Shown: positions 51,470 to 61,715 of the stretch, piece by piece
How positions within the stretch are numbered: the first letter of the stretch is position 1
Layout of the letters: the number at the start of each line of letters is the position of its first letter
NCBI GenBank assembly: GCA_949987705.1
Contig: CATLJY010000205.1
Coordinates: 1 to 64,000 of the forward strand
DNA: 64,000 bases
Direction of reading: 5' to 3'
Origin: Thereva unica
Lineage: Eukaryota > Arthropoda > Insecta > Diptera > Therevidae
Position numbers and translations under genes: made by a program
Notes under the pieces: generated by a model
What the model saw: the letters and a program-made list of their open reading frames with translations, nothing else
Database searches by the model: none
What the model was told of the DNA's origin: nothing

Positions 51470-52435
51470 TGTTAAACGATGAGGAAACAAAACAACTGAT
51501 TGTAAAAATGTTAAACGTTGAGGAAACAAAACAACTGAATTTTATATCTTTAACCGTTGACTCGTTTATTAAAACTCCCAAACTTCTTATGAGCTAGCCA
51601 AATTTATAGCACCCAAAAGTGCATATATAAACATTATCTTCGATTTTATTCAATAAAAACAACATACATATTGACACTTGAAGAGCGATATTCCAAAACG
51701 TACTAAGTCAATTTTTGTTTAATTTTAATATTGTATTGCTTTCCAATCTATGACGTAGAAGTTATGCATCCACATAAACATTTATCACAAATCATACTCA
51801 TTCCGATGTATAATGGGTCATACAAATGAATTTTCCATCAATTTCAATAGCTAGTATTCATATTGAATTTTTTAATGTTTTTTTTATATTAAAAATAAAG
51901 ATTTGAAAAATACTATTCTTTCTTTTGCTGGGCTGAACTTTCTGAGGACTGAAAACATTTACCATAGTATCATAATTTTACTATGAAATTTTATTTCAAA
52001 ATGTACTAAGTAATTGACTTAGTACATTATGAAAATGTACCACCATAAATAAAACCATTTTTTTCATATAAAATGTAGCAAATTTATTTATATTTTTATA
52101 AATAATAGTTTCTTTTATGGGTTTTTTGAGAAAGGAAATAATATTACAGCCCTTTAGGCGAGAGTGAAAGTGATATTCAGTTTTTTTTTTATTTCCCACT
52201 AATTATATCATAAGAACTTAGCACGTTTTGGAATATCGCTCTTCACTTATTCAAAGTGATGAGTGGACAAATAATATCATTACAAAAATTTATTGCCGGT
52301 CGCCACACATGACGCATTTAAGTTTATTCACCTGATTATGTTCAGGTGAATAAACTGCTGATTAGACTATTATTTAATGTTAATGCACTTACAGGTGAAG
52401 TGCATTGATTTAATGCAGCTAAAACAATTTCGTCA
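51470..52435 (-). repeat. 3' LTR of the env-bearing BEL, with MITE inside
   Basis: Without the 565-bp MITE and its 4-bp duplication it is 397 bp, as the 5' LTR. On the plus strand it starts TGTTAAACGATG, with a 40-base tandem duplication (AAACGATGAGGAAACAAAAC and AAACGTTGAGGAAACAAAAC), and ends TTCGTCA. ATTCACCTGA / TCAGGTGAAT form a perfect hairpin near 52330-52350. Confidence 0.92.
51680..52244. mobile_element. 565-bp MITE with GAAGAGCGATATTCC ends
   Basis: The left end GAAGAGCGATATTCCAAAAC is repeated inverted at the right end (to 52244), and ACTT flanks both sides (51676-51679 and 52245-52248); the uninterrupted LTR at 60261-60657 has ACTT once. The centre has an inner palindrome, ATGTACTAAGT / ACTTAGTACAT near 51998-52027, similar to the TIR's ACGTACTAAG. 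No coding capacity. The 4-bp duplication leaves the superfamily open. Confidence 0.88.
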
Positions 52436-52478
52436 TGTGTGACTTCCGCTGTGTGCCTTAAGTTAATTAAAGATTTTT

Positions 52479-54330
52479 TTATATGTGAGCTGAACATTCT
52501 CCCGCCTCCAAATTAATTTGCGGTAGCTCGAAACTAGGCCACGACCTTCGGGGACGTAGCCTGGGTGCTGGTGTTGGCCTTGTGGAGGCTCTTGAGAACT
52601 TGACGCCGCCGTGTTGTTTGCACCGTGCAAAAATGATGATTCCGATAATGATGAATACGACGATATATGTGCTGCCGTAGTGGTGTAGGTCATGGATGTT
52701 GATAGTTGGAAGGTTATCTAATACTCGTTGCTGCTGTTTAAGTGCATTTTCTAGTCCAGCTACGTCGGCGCTGTTAGCTTCTTGAACAAGCTGGGGAATC
52801 ATGGAAATTGCCGAATTGTTATTGAGATTTGTGCTCAACTGGATGTGATTCATTAGAGCCGCATTTTCTGGGATTAATGATGCCTGCATTTTATTTTGTC
52901 CTTTATTTGACCTGATATATAGGGTTTGGTGATTGATGATGCATTCACCAAATATAGTAATTATTCCATTTTCTATTAATGAGATTGTATGCAGTGTATG
53001 CCCGCAAGTAACTTCAACCTGTAACTCTTCCCTTAATGTAAATAACCATGCATTTGAATTATGTAGCCGTTTCCACTGATTTTCTGCCTGGGTAGTTTTT
53101 AATTTGCAAAATGGCGATATTTTATTTTCATTGTTAAGCAGCTCCATTTCGCAGTGGCTTTGATTTGATCTCAATGTGAATAAGGGATGCTTCAGATTGC
53201 ACATCAGTTTTTCAGGTGACAAAGATTCACAGTTTCTAATATCTTCCTCCCGTATAGGAGTGAATCTGTCTTTTCGATGGTTCACGGCTAGGTATTTGCT
53301 GGATGGATTCACATAGATGTATTTGTCGTTAACAGTGGCAGGTATCGGTATGAGCTCATACAATCTATAGGATTCTGTGTTCAGAAGTGGAATACGGATG
53401 TCGAATAAAATATTGTTTTCAGTGATTCTTGTTCTTACGTGCATGGTACTGTATAAGTTTAGTAGGTTCCTTGAACCTCCAGATCCAGCTAGCTGGGCAT
53501 TGGGTGGTAGATGTTCCCGAATTATTTTTAGTTGATCGCTAAGTTGAGTCGGTGTTAATAATAGCGTGTTGATTTTCCCACGTTTCACGTCCATTACGAC
53601 TGATAATATTTCCCTTTGAATATTTTGTAGTGTCATTAAGCTTAGTGTTATTAAAAGCGCTGCTGAATTGAATGTTTGGTGAGCCCTGACTTCATATTGT
53701 GAATGATTGAGTTGCGTCGTAATTTCTTGGATCTGATTCTCAATCATTATAATTTGATGTTGAACACTATCGTGATTTTTCTTCATTATATTTACTGTGC
53801 TCTCGATTATTGAAGTCTGATTTTTCAACAGTTGCCTTTTGAGATTCTCATTGTCCTTGATTTCCTGTATTTGTTGTTCATATTGATCTGCAAATTCCTG
53901 GTCAAGGATGCCGAATAGTTTGTTGGCAATGGTTCCCACAAATTCAAAAGGTGCTCTCTTGCTACGGATGTGTGTGTCCTCATTTTGTTGATAGAGGAGT
54001 TGATTGATGTTCTCAGCGTCTATTAATTGTTGCTTAAATTATTGAGAGGTAGCAATACATAAATTTCTTGATAGCCGGTTTTCTTCCTCGCACAGAATGC
54101 TTAATCTTCTAATGGATTTTTTAATGCCGTAATATTCCTTCCAGTATGTTGATAGGTTGTGATATACTAGGAGATTCCACTCGCTAAAATATAATTGCAC
54201 TTCTGCGATGTCGTCAAAGTAAATACCTTCTCTATTCTTAAGTGTGGACACTTTATACGGTGTAACCAGATTCTCAGCCGATATTATAACGATGAAGGTA
54301 GTAATGATGAATAAACAGCTCAACAGATTT
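52479..54330 (-). pseudogene. Env (fusion-protein-like) of the BEL element, split by one stop
   Basis: Env begins within the end of the gag-pol frame (hydrophobic leader LLSCLFIITTFIVIIS near 54300, then GIYFDDIAEVQLYFSEWNLL) and is interrupted by an in-frame TAA at 54041-54039. The same frame continues at once to 52479. A furin-type RSKR site (plus 53955-53966) precedes a hydrophobic stretch (FEFVGTIANKLFGIL) like the fusion peptide of baculovirus-F/insect-retrovirus envelopes. A coiled-coil region follows, and a transmembrane helix (YIVVFIIIGIIIFARC) lies near the C-terminus. The last codons overlap the purine tract. An envelope would allow particles to enter cells; the stop makes this copy defective unless it is read through. 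Confidence 0.82.
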
Positions 54331-57300
54331 GGTCGATATGTGCGCTGAGGACATGGTTTCCGTTCTTGCTTGCTTATCTTTGCCTCTTTTGATTGACTTA
54401 TGTGATGAGCGGCCCTTTTGCGGTTCTTAGGGTTTCGGGCATTTGCTTTCGGTTGTGTTGACGATAGTTCCTCTCCACAGTCTTTCATCTCTTCACCCAG
54501 GATGTTGGTTAATGTGCCTGGCTCTTCGTCGCTGTTGCTACTGACTACTGGTAGTAGAGATAATTTTACTACCGGTCTCTTTAACATTCCCGTTTTGGTT
54601 TGTAATGTTACAACTCTGACCAGTCCATCAGCCCCTGGGTGTGTTGCAACTACTCTTCCAAGAGCCCATCTAGCAGGTGGTAGGTTATCGTCCTTGATTA
54701 AGACAAGGTTACCTATTTTCAAATTGTCCTGTTTCTGGTTCCACTTAGGTCGGCATTGTAGCCTCCCAATATATTCCATGGACCATTTTTTCCAGAATTC
54801 CTGATACATTCTGTCCAGTCGATCCCATCGCTTTAGTAGATTCGGATTGATTTCTAAATGGTTTCGATCTGGTAGCGACAAAATAGGTGCGCCTGTCAAA
54901 AAATGTCCAGGAGTTAATACTTCTAGATTGTCTGGATCTTCCGATAACGGACATAGGGGGCGGGAATTCAGACATGCTTCTATTTGTGTCATTAATGTGG
55001 CCATCTCCTCATAAGTTAATCTTGTTTCTCCAATCGCTCTGCGCATATGATGCTTGGTTGATTTCACTCCTGCCTCCCACAATCCTCCGAAGTGTGGGGA
55101 TGATGGTGGGATGAAGTGCCACTGTGTTCCATCTTTTCTTAAGGCTTCACTGACTTCTGCTCTATAGGAATGTTGTCGGTGAAGATCGCTAATTATTCGA
55201 CTAGCGCCAACGAAGTTTGTAGCATTGTCACTATATACGTGTGCAACAGGCCCTCTACGGTTGACTAGCCTTTTAAATGCTGCAATGAATGCCTTAGATG
55301 TGAGGTCCGTTACTACTTCAATGTGCATGGCCTTGGTAGTGAGGCATACGAAAATTGCGATATATCCCTTGTGGGTTCGACTACCTCTGCCCGTGGTGGC
55401 CAGTAGATCAAAGGGACCGGCATAGCCCACGCCAGTATGCGTAAATGGTCGACTGGGAGTAACTCTAGCTTTCGGCAGCATACCCATTAATTGCTGTGAC
55501 ATCTGCTTTTTGTATCGATGACATTTGATACATTTGTGAATGTGGCCCTTCACTGCCTTTAGTCCATTCAATATCCAATAGCGTTGACGGATTATTTCCA
55601 GAGTTAAGGTGTTTCCTCCGTGGAGTGTCTTCTGATGAGCTTCGTCTATGATGAGTGAGGTTATTTCACCCTTGTGAGGAATTATAATGGGATGTTTTTG
55701 GGCATAGTCTAAGGTTGACTTGTCTAACCTTCCACCAACACGTATGAGTCCGTTTACGTCCAGAAAGGGGTTTAGTGTAATCAGTCGGCTTGACTTTGAT
55801 AATTCTTGTCCCTTTTTTAGCTTCTCCAGTTCCTCTTTAAAATGTTCTTTTTGAGTTATTTGGATTATTGGGGGTAATGCGTTTTCAATTTCTTCAACCG
55901 TGAGAGGACCAGTAATTCGTTTGTTACTAGTCTTCATGCAATTGGTTATAAATCTTTTACAATATGCTATGATCCGCAGTAGCTTTCTCAATGATGAATA
56001 ATTTTGCAGCAAGGATTCAATCCTATTTTCGTTGACTTCCAATGTTGCCGTGTTGATTACAGCTTTTCGCTGTTCTAAGTCTGTTTCCTCTATTTCACTT
56101 GCTGGATATATAACTTGATCGTTTTTGAGCCACTGTGGACCTTCCCACCACAACGTGTTTGCCTTTAATTTCGAAGGAGATAACCCTCTTGACGCTATGT
56201 CAGCTGGGTTTTCAGCTGATCTTATATGACGCCATAATTCCTTACTAGTTGCTGATTGAATCTCTGACACTCGGTTGCCGACAAAGGTTTTCCATTTATG
56301 TGGGTCCTGGCAAATCCACGATAGTACAATCTTTGAATCTGTCCAGGCGCAATATGGCACATCTGGAATTTCTAAGCTGTCTATGGTTTCCCGTAATAAT
56401 TTGGCAAGAAGAGTTGCTCCACACAATTCTAGACGTGGTAGGGATAATTTTGATTTTAGGGGAGCAACCTTTGTTCTAGCCGTTAGCAACGATACTGTTG
56501 TTTTTTCTCCACATATCGTTCTGAAGTAAATTGCAGCACTATATGCTTTTTCTGATGCGTCTGAAAATCCGTGCAATTCGTAATGGTGTGCTTCTCGAGA
56601 GTATCCAATCCATCGTGGTACGTGGATTTGCATTAAGCAGGGAAGTTCTGCCTGAATTTTTTCCCATTTTAGACTGACTTCTTGGGGTAGTGGTTCGTCC
56701 CAATCTAGGCCTTCTGTCCATAGTTCTTGGAACATTAGTTTAATACTTATAGTAATTGGTGCTAGTAGTCCTATTGGGTCGAAGATTTTGGCAGCTTGTG
56801 ACAATAATTCACGCTTACTTAGGGGTGGTTTATTGTCTTTCGTGTTGACCTTTATTTTGAAGAGGTCAGTAGATGGACTCCAATGCACTCCAAGTGCCTT
56901 TATCGATCTTTCTTGGTCAAAGTCGAACTCTGGGGCAACCTCTCTCAGCTGCCATGGTAGCTTCTGTAGCAATTCCCTGCAGTTACTATTCCATTTTCTC
57001 AAATTAAATCCCCCTTTTTTGAGCGAGGTGATTAATTGAGAACTTATTTCAATTGCTTCTTCTACGGAGTCTCCTCCTGATACAATATCGTCCACGTAAG
57101 TATCTCGCATTATAACTCTTTCTGCTAACGGAAAATCTGTTGATGTATCCTTAGCTAATTGTTGAAGTGTTCGAATTGCCAGGAATGGTGCGCTTGCAGT
57201 CTCATAGGTAACAGTCGTTAAATTGAATTCCTTGATGGGTTCGTCTGGAGAATTTCGCCACAGAACACGCTGATAATTTTGATCTCTGACGTCAACCTTT

Positions 57301-59990
57301 ATTTGACGGTACATTTTTTCAATGTCTGATGTAAATACTACTTTATGTTTTCTCCATCTGATTAAAATTGAGACTAACGTTTGTTGTATCTGTGGGCCAG
57401 TTAATAGAATCTCGTTTAAGCTTTCGTGATTTTGACGTTTGGCGGTACCATCAAATACGACTCTTAATTTCGTCGTTGTGCTGTCCTCCTTCATTACTGC
57501 ATGATGAGGTAAGTAATAGGCTGTATCTATGTGATCAGTTACTGGAATCATGTGTCCGAGCTGCAGGTTTTCTTTCATAAACTCCTTATACATGATTTCG
57601 AATGATTTGTTTGTTTTAAACTTTTTTTCCATTTGGAGTAATCGTGCTAAAGCGAGTTCCTTGGATCCTCCCAAATTGGAATCTTCAGGGTTCTTTTTGA
57701 ATGGAAGCCTTACAATGTACTGACCGTTAGCTGCTCTTTTATATGTTGTTCTATAGTGAGTCTCGCATATTATGTCCTCAGTTGTTAGAACTGCATTAGT
57801 GGTTAGTTCTTCTAATTCCCAGAATCTGCGTATTTCTTCGTTTAGGCCAACTTCACTGATATAACATTGTAGGTTTGTGTTTGATGACTCTTGTTCAACT
57901 TCGCCTGATAGAATCCACCCCAATTCTGTTTCCTGTGCTATGGGAGATCCCGGTGGTCCGCGTAATACATTCCCCAGTAAGATTCTTCCAAATACTTCTG
58001 CTCCGATTATAATATCGATTTTACCAGGGACATCATATTTAGGGTCTGCTAGGGTAAGGTTCTTGGTATGTGTCCACGTTGTTTTTGGAAAGATCCTTTC
58101 AGATGGCAGCAATCTTGTAAGATTTTTTAACACTAGTGCCGTAGTTGTTGTCGAATACTCTGATGTAAATCTCGGTTTAATCGTCAGCTTGATGCATGCC
58201 TTGATGGTTTCTAACGTTGATCCGCCTACGCCAGTTACTCTTGCGGAGATGCGCCTCCTTGGTAATTGTAAGCGCTGAACGGCATTTTCTGTTATGAAGC
58301 TTGCTTGAGCCCCTTGATCAACAAGAGCTCGAAGCACTACCAATTTTCCATTTTTTCCAACTGCTGTTACTTCTGCTGTAGCCAGTAGAACGGGGTGATG
58401 AACTAGGCTCTCTGCTACGTGCGACGATACTTCTGATGATCTCGGGTCCAATGATTGCCCATTTATCCTGCCTTGAGGGTTTACATGGTCAAGATGTAGT
58501 AATGTATGATGTTTTTTACTACACAATTTACAAGTTCTCCAGCTTTTACACTTGTTTACTGCATGGCCCTTTACCAGGCAATTAGTGCATAGTTTAGCTT
58601 TTCGAATTGCCGCATTTCTTTGGAGGGTATTAAGGTTAGCAAATTTATCGCACGAGTAAATTTTATGGTCTGCTTGACAATAGGTGCAGCTTAGTTTGCC
58701 TACTGCACCGTGATGCACCTTCACCTCATTCTTTTTTTCTGACTGTTTGGCTGTGAGGTTAGGTTTCATAGGTTCAATCGACTCCAACCCTTGGAATGGG
58801 TTTTCGAGGAACTCTAGAAATTGTTTCAGATCCTGCAGCTCCCTAGGATTTTTCAATGATTGCTCGTAGATTCTTCGTGTTTCTTTATCAAGTTTCTGGA
58901 CCAACAGATGTATTAGCAATGGATCCCAGGTTTTAATGTCAATGTCCAGATTTTTAATTGCCTCTAGGCATTCTAGTGTTGTGTCATGGAGCCCCTTTAG
59001 ATTAATGGCTGACTCCTTGGAAAGCTCTGGTTGATTACAGAGCGTTCGCAGTTGTGCTGATACCAGGGTTCTTTTATTATTGTATCTTCGGTCTAGGATT
59101 TCCCATGCTGTGTCGTAGTTCTCATTTGTTATACTCAAATGTTGAATGAGCTCTCCTGGTTCGGCTTTTACGTTTGCCTTTAAATAAAACAATTTCTCAG
59201 CCTTTGTAATTCGCCCGTTCTTGTGAATTAGTTCCATGAATAGGCTTCTGAATGATGGCCATTTGAGGTAATCACCACTAAAATTTGGGATATCAATACG
59301 AGGTAGCTTAACTGCTGAATTGTTATCCATTATTATCGCTGTACTACTTGTCTGTGGTTGTCCTGAAACTGGCTGTGCGGTTGACAGTGACACCTCTTCC
59401 ATCTTTTCTTGGAGGTTGATGATGGTGGTCTGATACACGTCCTCTGTTGTAGCAAACATATCTTTCTCAAAATAGTCATCCTTAAATTTCCCTGAGCTTA
59501 TTATTTCTGCATGGTTATGAAGTATCATTTCCCAGTAATCATTTAGGAGTTTTATTTTTTGTTTATAGTGAATAGATGATTGTGGTAGTCCGAGTCCCTC
59601 TTGAATAGTTTGTATGTTGCGATTCAGTGTTTCAATTATCCCTGTTTGCTTTTTTATTAGACGTAGTTGAACTGCAATTTCATCCGAGTTCTTTTTTCTA
59701 TCGATTGCTTCTCGAATGATTGTTTCTGCTTGATCTCTTGTTTGCTCGTATAGAGATTCGATTTGACCATAGTAGCTCTCAGTGAAGTACTTATGGTCGG
59801 GGTGCTGATCTTTCATAGCTTCTATCTGGGAGTTGAGCAGTTCGATTTGTTCCCAGGTATGGTTTATTGTTTGTAATCGCGCCTCGCCATATTCCTTTGT
59901 TTTCCTTGCTGAAGAATCCTTGCGTAATTGCGTTGCCACCTTCTGGATTGTTTTTACCAGAAGACTTTGCTGCTTCACCAGTGGATCCAT
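54039..59990 (-). CDS. BEL gag-pol polyprotein running into env
   Basis: 1983 codons in one frame. Order: coiled-coil N-terminus (1-200); capsid-like DUF1759 domain (about 225-400); zinc knuckles CTYCQADHKIYSC, CTNCLVKGHAVNKC and CKLCSKKHHTLLH (about 436-500); protease ALVDQGAQASFI (about 560); reverse transcriptase with YLPHHAVM, DIEKMYRQIKV and TYVDDIVSGG (near 964); RNase H with HGFSDASEKAY and AWTDSKIVLSW; integrase with its H2C2 region (HQKTLHGGNT), core motifs VYSDNATNF (near 1590) and WEAGVKS (near 1638), and DUF5641 (LPPARWALGRV). At residue 1522 the first catalytic aspartate (GVDYAGP in relatives) reads G. VTYETASAP shows a further unusual residue (E for G). Env follows without a stop. 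Confidence 0.93.
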   Translation of the reverse strand: MDPLVKQQSLLVKTIQKVATQLRKDSSARKTKEYGEARLQTINHTWEQIELLNSQIEAMKDQHPDHKYFTESYYGQIESLYEQTRDQAETIIREAIDRKKNSDEIAVQLRLIKKQTGIIETLNRNIQTIQEGLGLPQSSIHYKQKIKLLNDYWEMILHNHAEIISSGKFKDDYFEKDMFATTEDVYQTTIINLQEKMEEVSLSTAQPVSGQPQTSSTAIIMDNNSAVKLPRIDIPNFSGDYLKWPSFRSLFMELIHKNGRITKAEKLFYLKANVKAEPGELIQHLSITNENYDTAWEILDRRYNNKRTLVSAQLRTLCNQPELSKESAINLKGLHDTTLECLEAIKNLDIDIKTWDPLLIHLLVQKLDKETRRIYEQSLKNPRELQDLKQFLEFLENPFQGLESIEPMKPNLTAKQSEKKNEVKVHHGAVGKLSCTYCQADHKIYSCDKFANLNTLQRNAAIRKAKLCTNCLVKGHAVNKCKSWRTCKLCSKKHHTLLHLDHVNPQGRINGQSLDPRSSEVSSHVAESLVHHPVLLATAEVTAVGKNGKLVVLRALVDQGAQASFITENAVQRLQLPRRRISARVTGVGGSTLETIKACIKLTIKPRFTSEYSTTTTALVLKNLTRLLPSERIFPKTTWTHTKNLTLADPKYDVPGKIDIIIGAEVFGRILLGNVLRGPPGSPIAQETELGWILSGEVEQESSNTNLQCYISEVGLNEEIRRFWELEELTTNAVLTTEDIICETHYRTTYKRAANGQYIVRLPFKKNPEDSNLGGSKELALARLLQMEKKFKTNKSFEIMYKEFMKENLQLGHMIPVTDHIDTAYYLPHHAVMKEDSTTTKLRVVFDGTAKRQNHESLNEILLTGPQIQQTLVSILIRWRKHKVVFTSDIEKMYRQIKVDVRDQNYQRVLWRNSPDEPIKEFNLTTVTYETASAPFLAIRTLQQLAKDTSTDFPLAERVIMRDTYVDDIVSGGDSVEEAIEISSQLITSLKKGGFNLRKWNSNCRELLQKLPWQLREVAPEFDFDQERSIKALGVHWSPSTDLFKIKVNTKDNKPPLSKRELLSQAAKIFDPIGLLAPITISIKLMFQELWTEGLDWDEPLPQEVSLKWEKIQAELPCLMQIHVPRWIGYSREAHHYELHGFSDASEKAYSAAIYFRTICGEKTTVSLLTARTKVAPLKSKLSLPRLELCGATLLAKLLRETIDSLEIPDVPYCAWTDSKIVLSWICQDPHKWKTFVGNRVSEIQSATSKELWRHIRSAENPADIASRGLSPSKLKANTLWWEGPQWLKNDQVIYPASEIEETDLEQRKAVINTATLEVNENRIESLLQNYSSLRKLLRIIAYCKRFITNCMKTSNKRITGPLTVEEIENALPPIIQITQKEHFKEELEKLKKGQELSKSSRLITLNPFLDVNGLIRVGGRLDKSTLDYAQKHPIIIPHKGEITSLIIDEAHQKTLHGGNTLTLEIIRQRYWILNGLKAVKGHIHKCIKCHRYKKQMSQQLMGMLPKARVTPSRPFTHTGVGYAGPFDLLATTGRGSRTHKGYIAIFVCLTTKAMHIEVVTDLTSKAFIAAFKRLVNRRGPVAHVYSDNATNFVGASRIISDLHRQHSYRAEVSEALRKDGTQWHFIPPSSPHFGGLWEAGVKSTKHHMRRAIGETRLTYEEMATLMTQIEACLNSRPLCPLSEDPDNLEVLTPGHFLTGAPILSLPDRNHLEINPNLLKRWDRLDRMYQEFWKKWSMEYIGRLQCRPKWNQKQDNLKIGNLVLIKDDNLPPARWALGRVVATHPGADGLVRVVTLQTKTGMLKRPVVKLSLLPVVSSNSDEEPGTLTNILGEEMKDCGEELSSTQPKANARNPKNRKRAAHHISQSKEAKISKQERKPCPQRTYRPNLLSCLFIITTFIVIISAENLVTPYKVSTLKNREGIYFDDIAEVQLYFSEWNLLVYHNLSTYWKEYYGIKKSIRRLSILCEEENRLSRNLCIATSQ

Positions 59991-60245
59991 GTTGATGATT
60001 TTCTGTCACTGAATAAATTTGGAATTAGGTGAGGAGGATAATTTGTTGAAGACCGCACAACTTCAACGTTTTATGTCGCGGTTTGGATAGGTTAATTTAA
60101 TGGTAATTTGGGGATATTTCAGAGCCTCTGGACACTGTGTTCTAGAGGTTGGTTTATAGGGATAAAATTATTATTATTTTTTTTTATATTTTCAGAGCCT
60201 CAAGACACCTTGTTCTAAAGGTTGATTTAATTTATTTAAAACTTC

Positions 60246-60258
60246 GCTCGAAGGACCA
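60246..60258 (-). promoter_or_regulatory. Primer-binding site, shortened tRNA-Tyr type (env BEL)
   Basis: On the minus strand TGGTCCTTCGAGC starts two bases after the LTR end (60261). The first 13 bases equal the PBS of the inner and outer BEL; after that it diverges (GAAG instead of CGGA). Only the 13-base match can pair with the tRNA 3' end. Confidence 0.8.
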
Positions 60259-60260
60259 AA

Positions 60261-60657
60261 TGTTAAACGATGAGGAAACAAAACAACTGATTGTAAAAAT
60301 GTTAAACGTTGAGGAAACAAAACAACTGAATTTTATATCTTTAACCGTTGACTCGTTTATTAAAACTCCCAAACTTCTTATGAGCTAGCCAAATTTATAG
60401 CACCCAAAAGTGCATATATAAACATTATCTTCGATTTTATTCAATAAAAACAACATACATATTGACACTTATTCAAAGTGATGAGTGGACAAATAATATC
60501 ATTACAAAAATTTATTGCCGGTCGCCACACATGACGCATTTAAGTTTATTCACCTGATTATGTTCAGGTGAATAAACTGCTGATTAGACTATTATTTAAT
60601 GTTAATGCACTTACAGGTGAAGTGCATTGATTTAATGCAGCTAAAACAATTTCGTCA
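60261..60657 (-). repeat. 5' LTR of the env-bearing BEL
   Basis: 397 bp. On the minus strand it starts TGACGAAATTG and ends TCGTTTAACA. A TATA-like element (GTGCATATATAAAC near 60411-60424, on the plus strand) and AATAAAAA near 60443 are present. It is uninterrupted and serves as the reference for the MITE insertion in the other LTR. Confidence 0.93.
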
Positions 60658-61715
60658 ATGTCGTTCATGTATTACCAAAGGAGAGACGTTCCTATCCTCT
60701 GCAGAAGATCGGGTTGTTGGAGTAGACGTAACGCTTTTATCTCCGGAATTAAAACAATGATTATAAACAGCAACCAGGCAGCCTGATGATCTCCTAGGTT
60801 GATCACGTTTCGTGCAACATAATAATTTTATACATGTATATAATCCAATATAAGAGAAGAGTTTGTGAAGGATGAATATTCCCTTGAACGTTGGTCGAAC
60901 CTTTATCGCTAGGACGTACCAGTACTGATGCCTTATGATGTGTGGTTTATTTAGAAGGTCATCAATGTGATCATCAAGGATGTCTAACCTATGTAAAGCT
61001 TGCTTGAGGTCGTCTAATCGAACGTTGGTAAGATGGATCGGAGAGAGATACAAGTTATTCTTGGAATTGGTAGAGTTCTCCTTTTGACAGCAGTCATCTT
61101 CGAGTATGTTGATTTCAGGAATGATGTTATGATAGTTTATCGTTATTTTCCTGCCAGCAATTAGTTGGTTGAGTTTTGAATATGCCCTACATCCGTCTTC
61201 AAGGGTTAAGATTCCAGTATTTTGGATGATCTTGTCGAATACTTCTACTTCAGGACAGTCTATTGTAAGTCTATCGGGACTGCTTAAAACGAAAATCCAT
61301 TGATTATATTTTAAAGGGTGCCATACTTCGATGTTTCCTTTCACCATGTGAGTTTTACAATCTTCAGGAATTTTATTTTTAATTGATGTTAAAAGTGTAG
61401 TTTCGCATGTAGGTTTCTCCAGTGTTGAGTAGATTTCGTGAATTTCGCAGATCATGTCATCTTCAGCTATATTTTGGCATTGCGTGAAATCTCGCAGGTT
61501 CACGTACTGTAAATTAATAATTGAAATTGCGATAGAAGGATATAAAGGGTCTATAAAGGCATAAACATAGGAGTCTTGTGGAATTGGTAAAGGAAATAAT
61601 TTATAACATTAAATATATTATTTTTAATTAGAGGGGTTTGAATTATAAAAACTAATCTATCGTTTTGGTAATATACTCTTAATCTAGATAAATCTAGTAA
61701 CTTATAAGCATTATT
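60658..61715 (-). pseudogene. Gypsy env, central and C-terminal part
   Basis: The minus frame 61503-60658 covers the region with conserved cysteines (CEIHEIYS, DCKTHMV, CCQKENS), the transmembrane helix (FILHKLFSYIGLYTCIKLLCC, about 60840-60900) and the start of the cytoplasmic tail. Between 61715 and about 61504 the env sequence continues from the upstream segment after a TAG (61718-61716) and then shifts frame near 61600. The frame runs without change across the BEL insertion to 51469. Confidence 0.75.

Larger units (their letters stand above)
51470..60657 (-). mobile_element. Complete env-bearing BEL/Pao element, nested in Gypsy env
   Basis: Its repeats 51470-52435 (with a MITE) and 60261-60657 match without visible difference outside the MITE, and ATGTC flanks the whole (51465-51469 and 60658-60662). 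On the minus strand the order is 5' LTR, PBS, gag-pol (59990-54039), env (continuing to 52479), 3' LTR. It is about 8.6 kb without the MITE. One in-frame stop divides env and one missense change hits the integrase active site, but the identical LTRs indicate a recent insertion. Confidence 0.93.
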
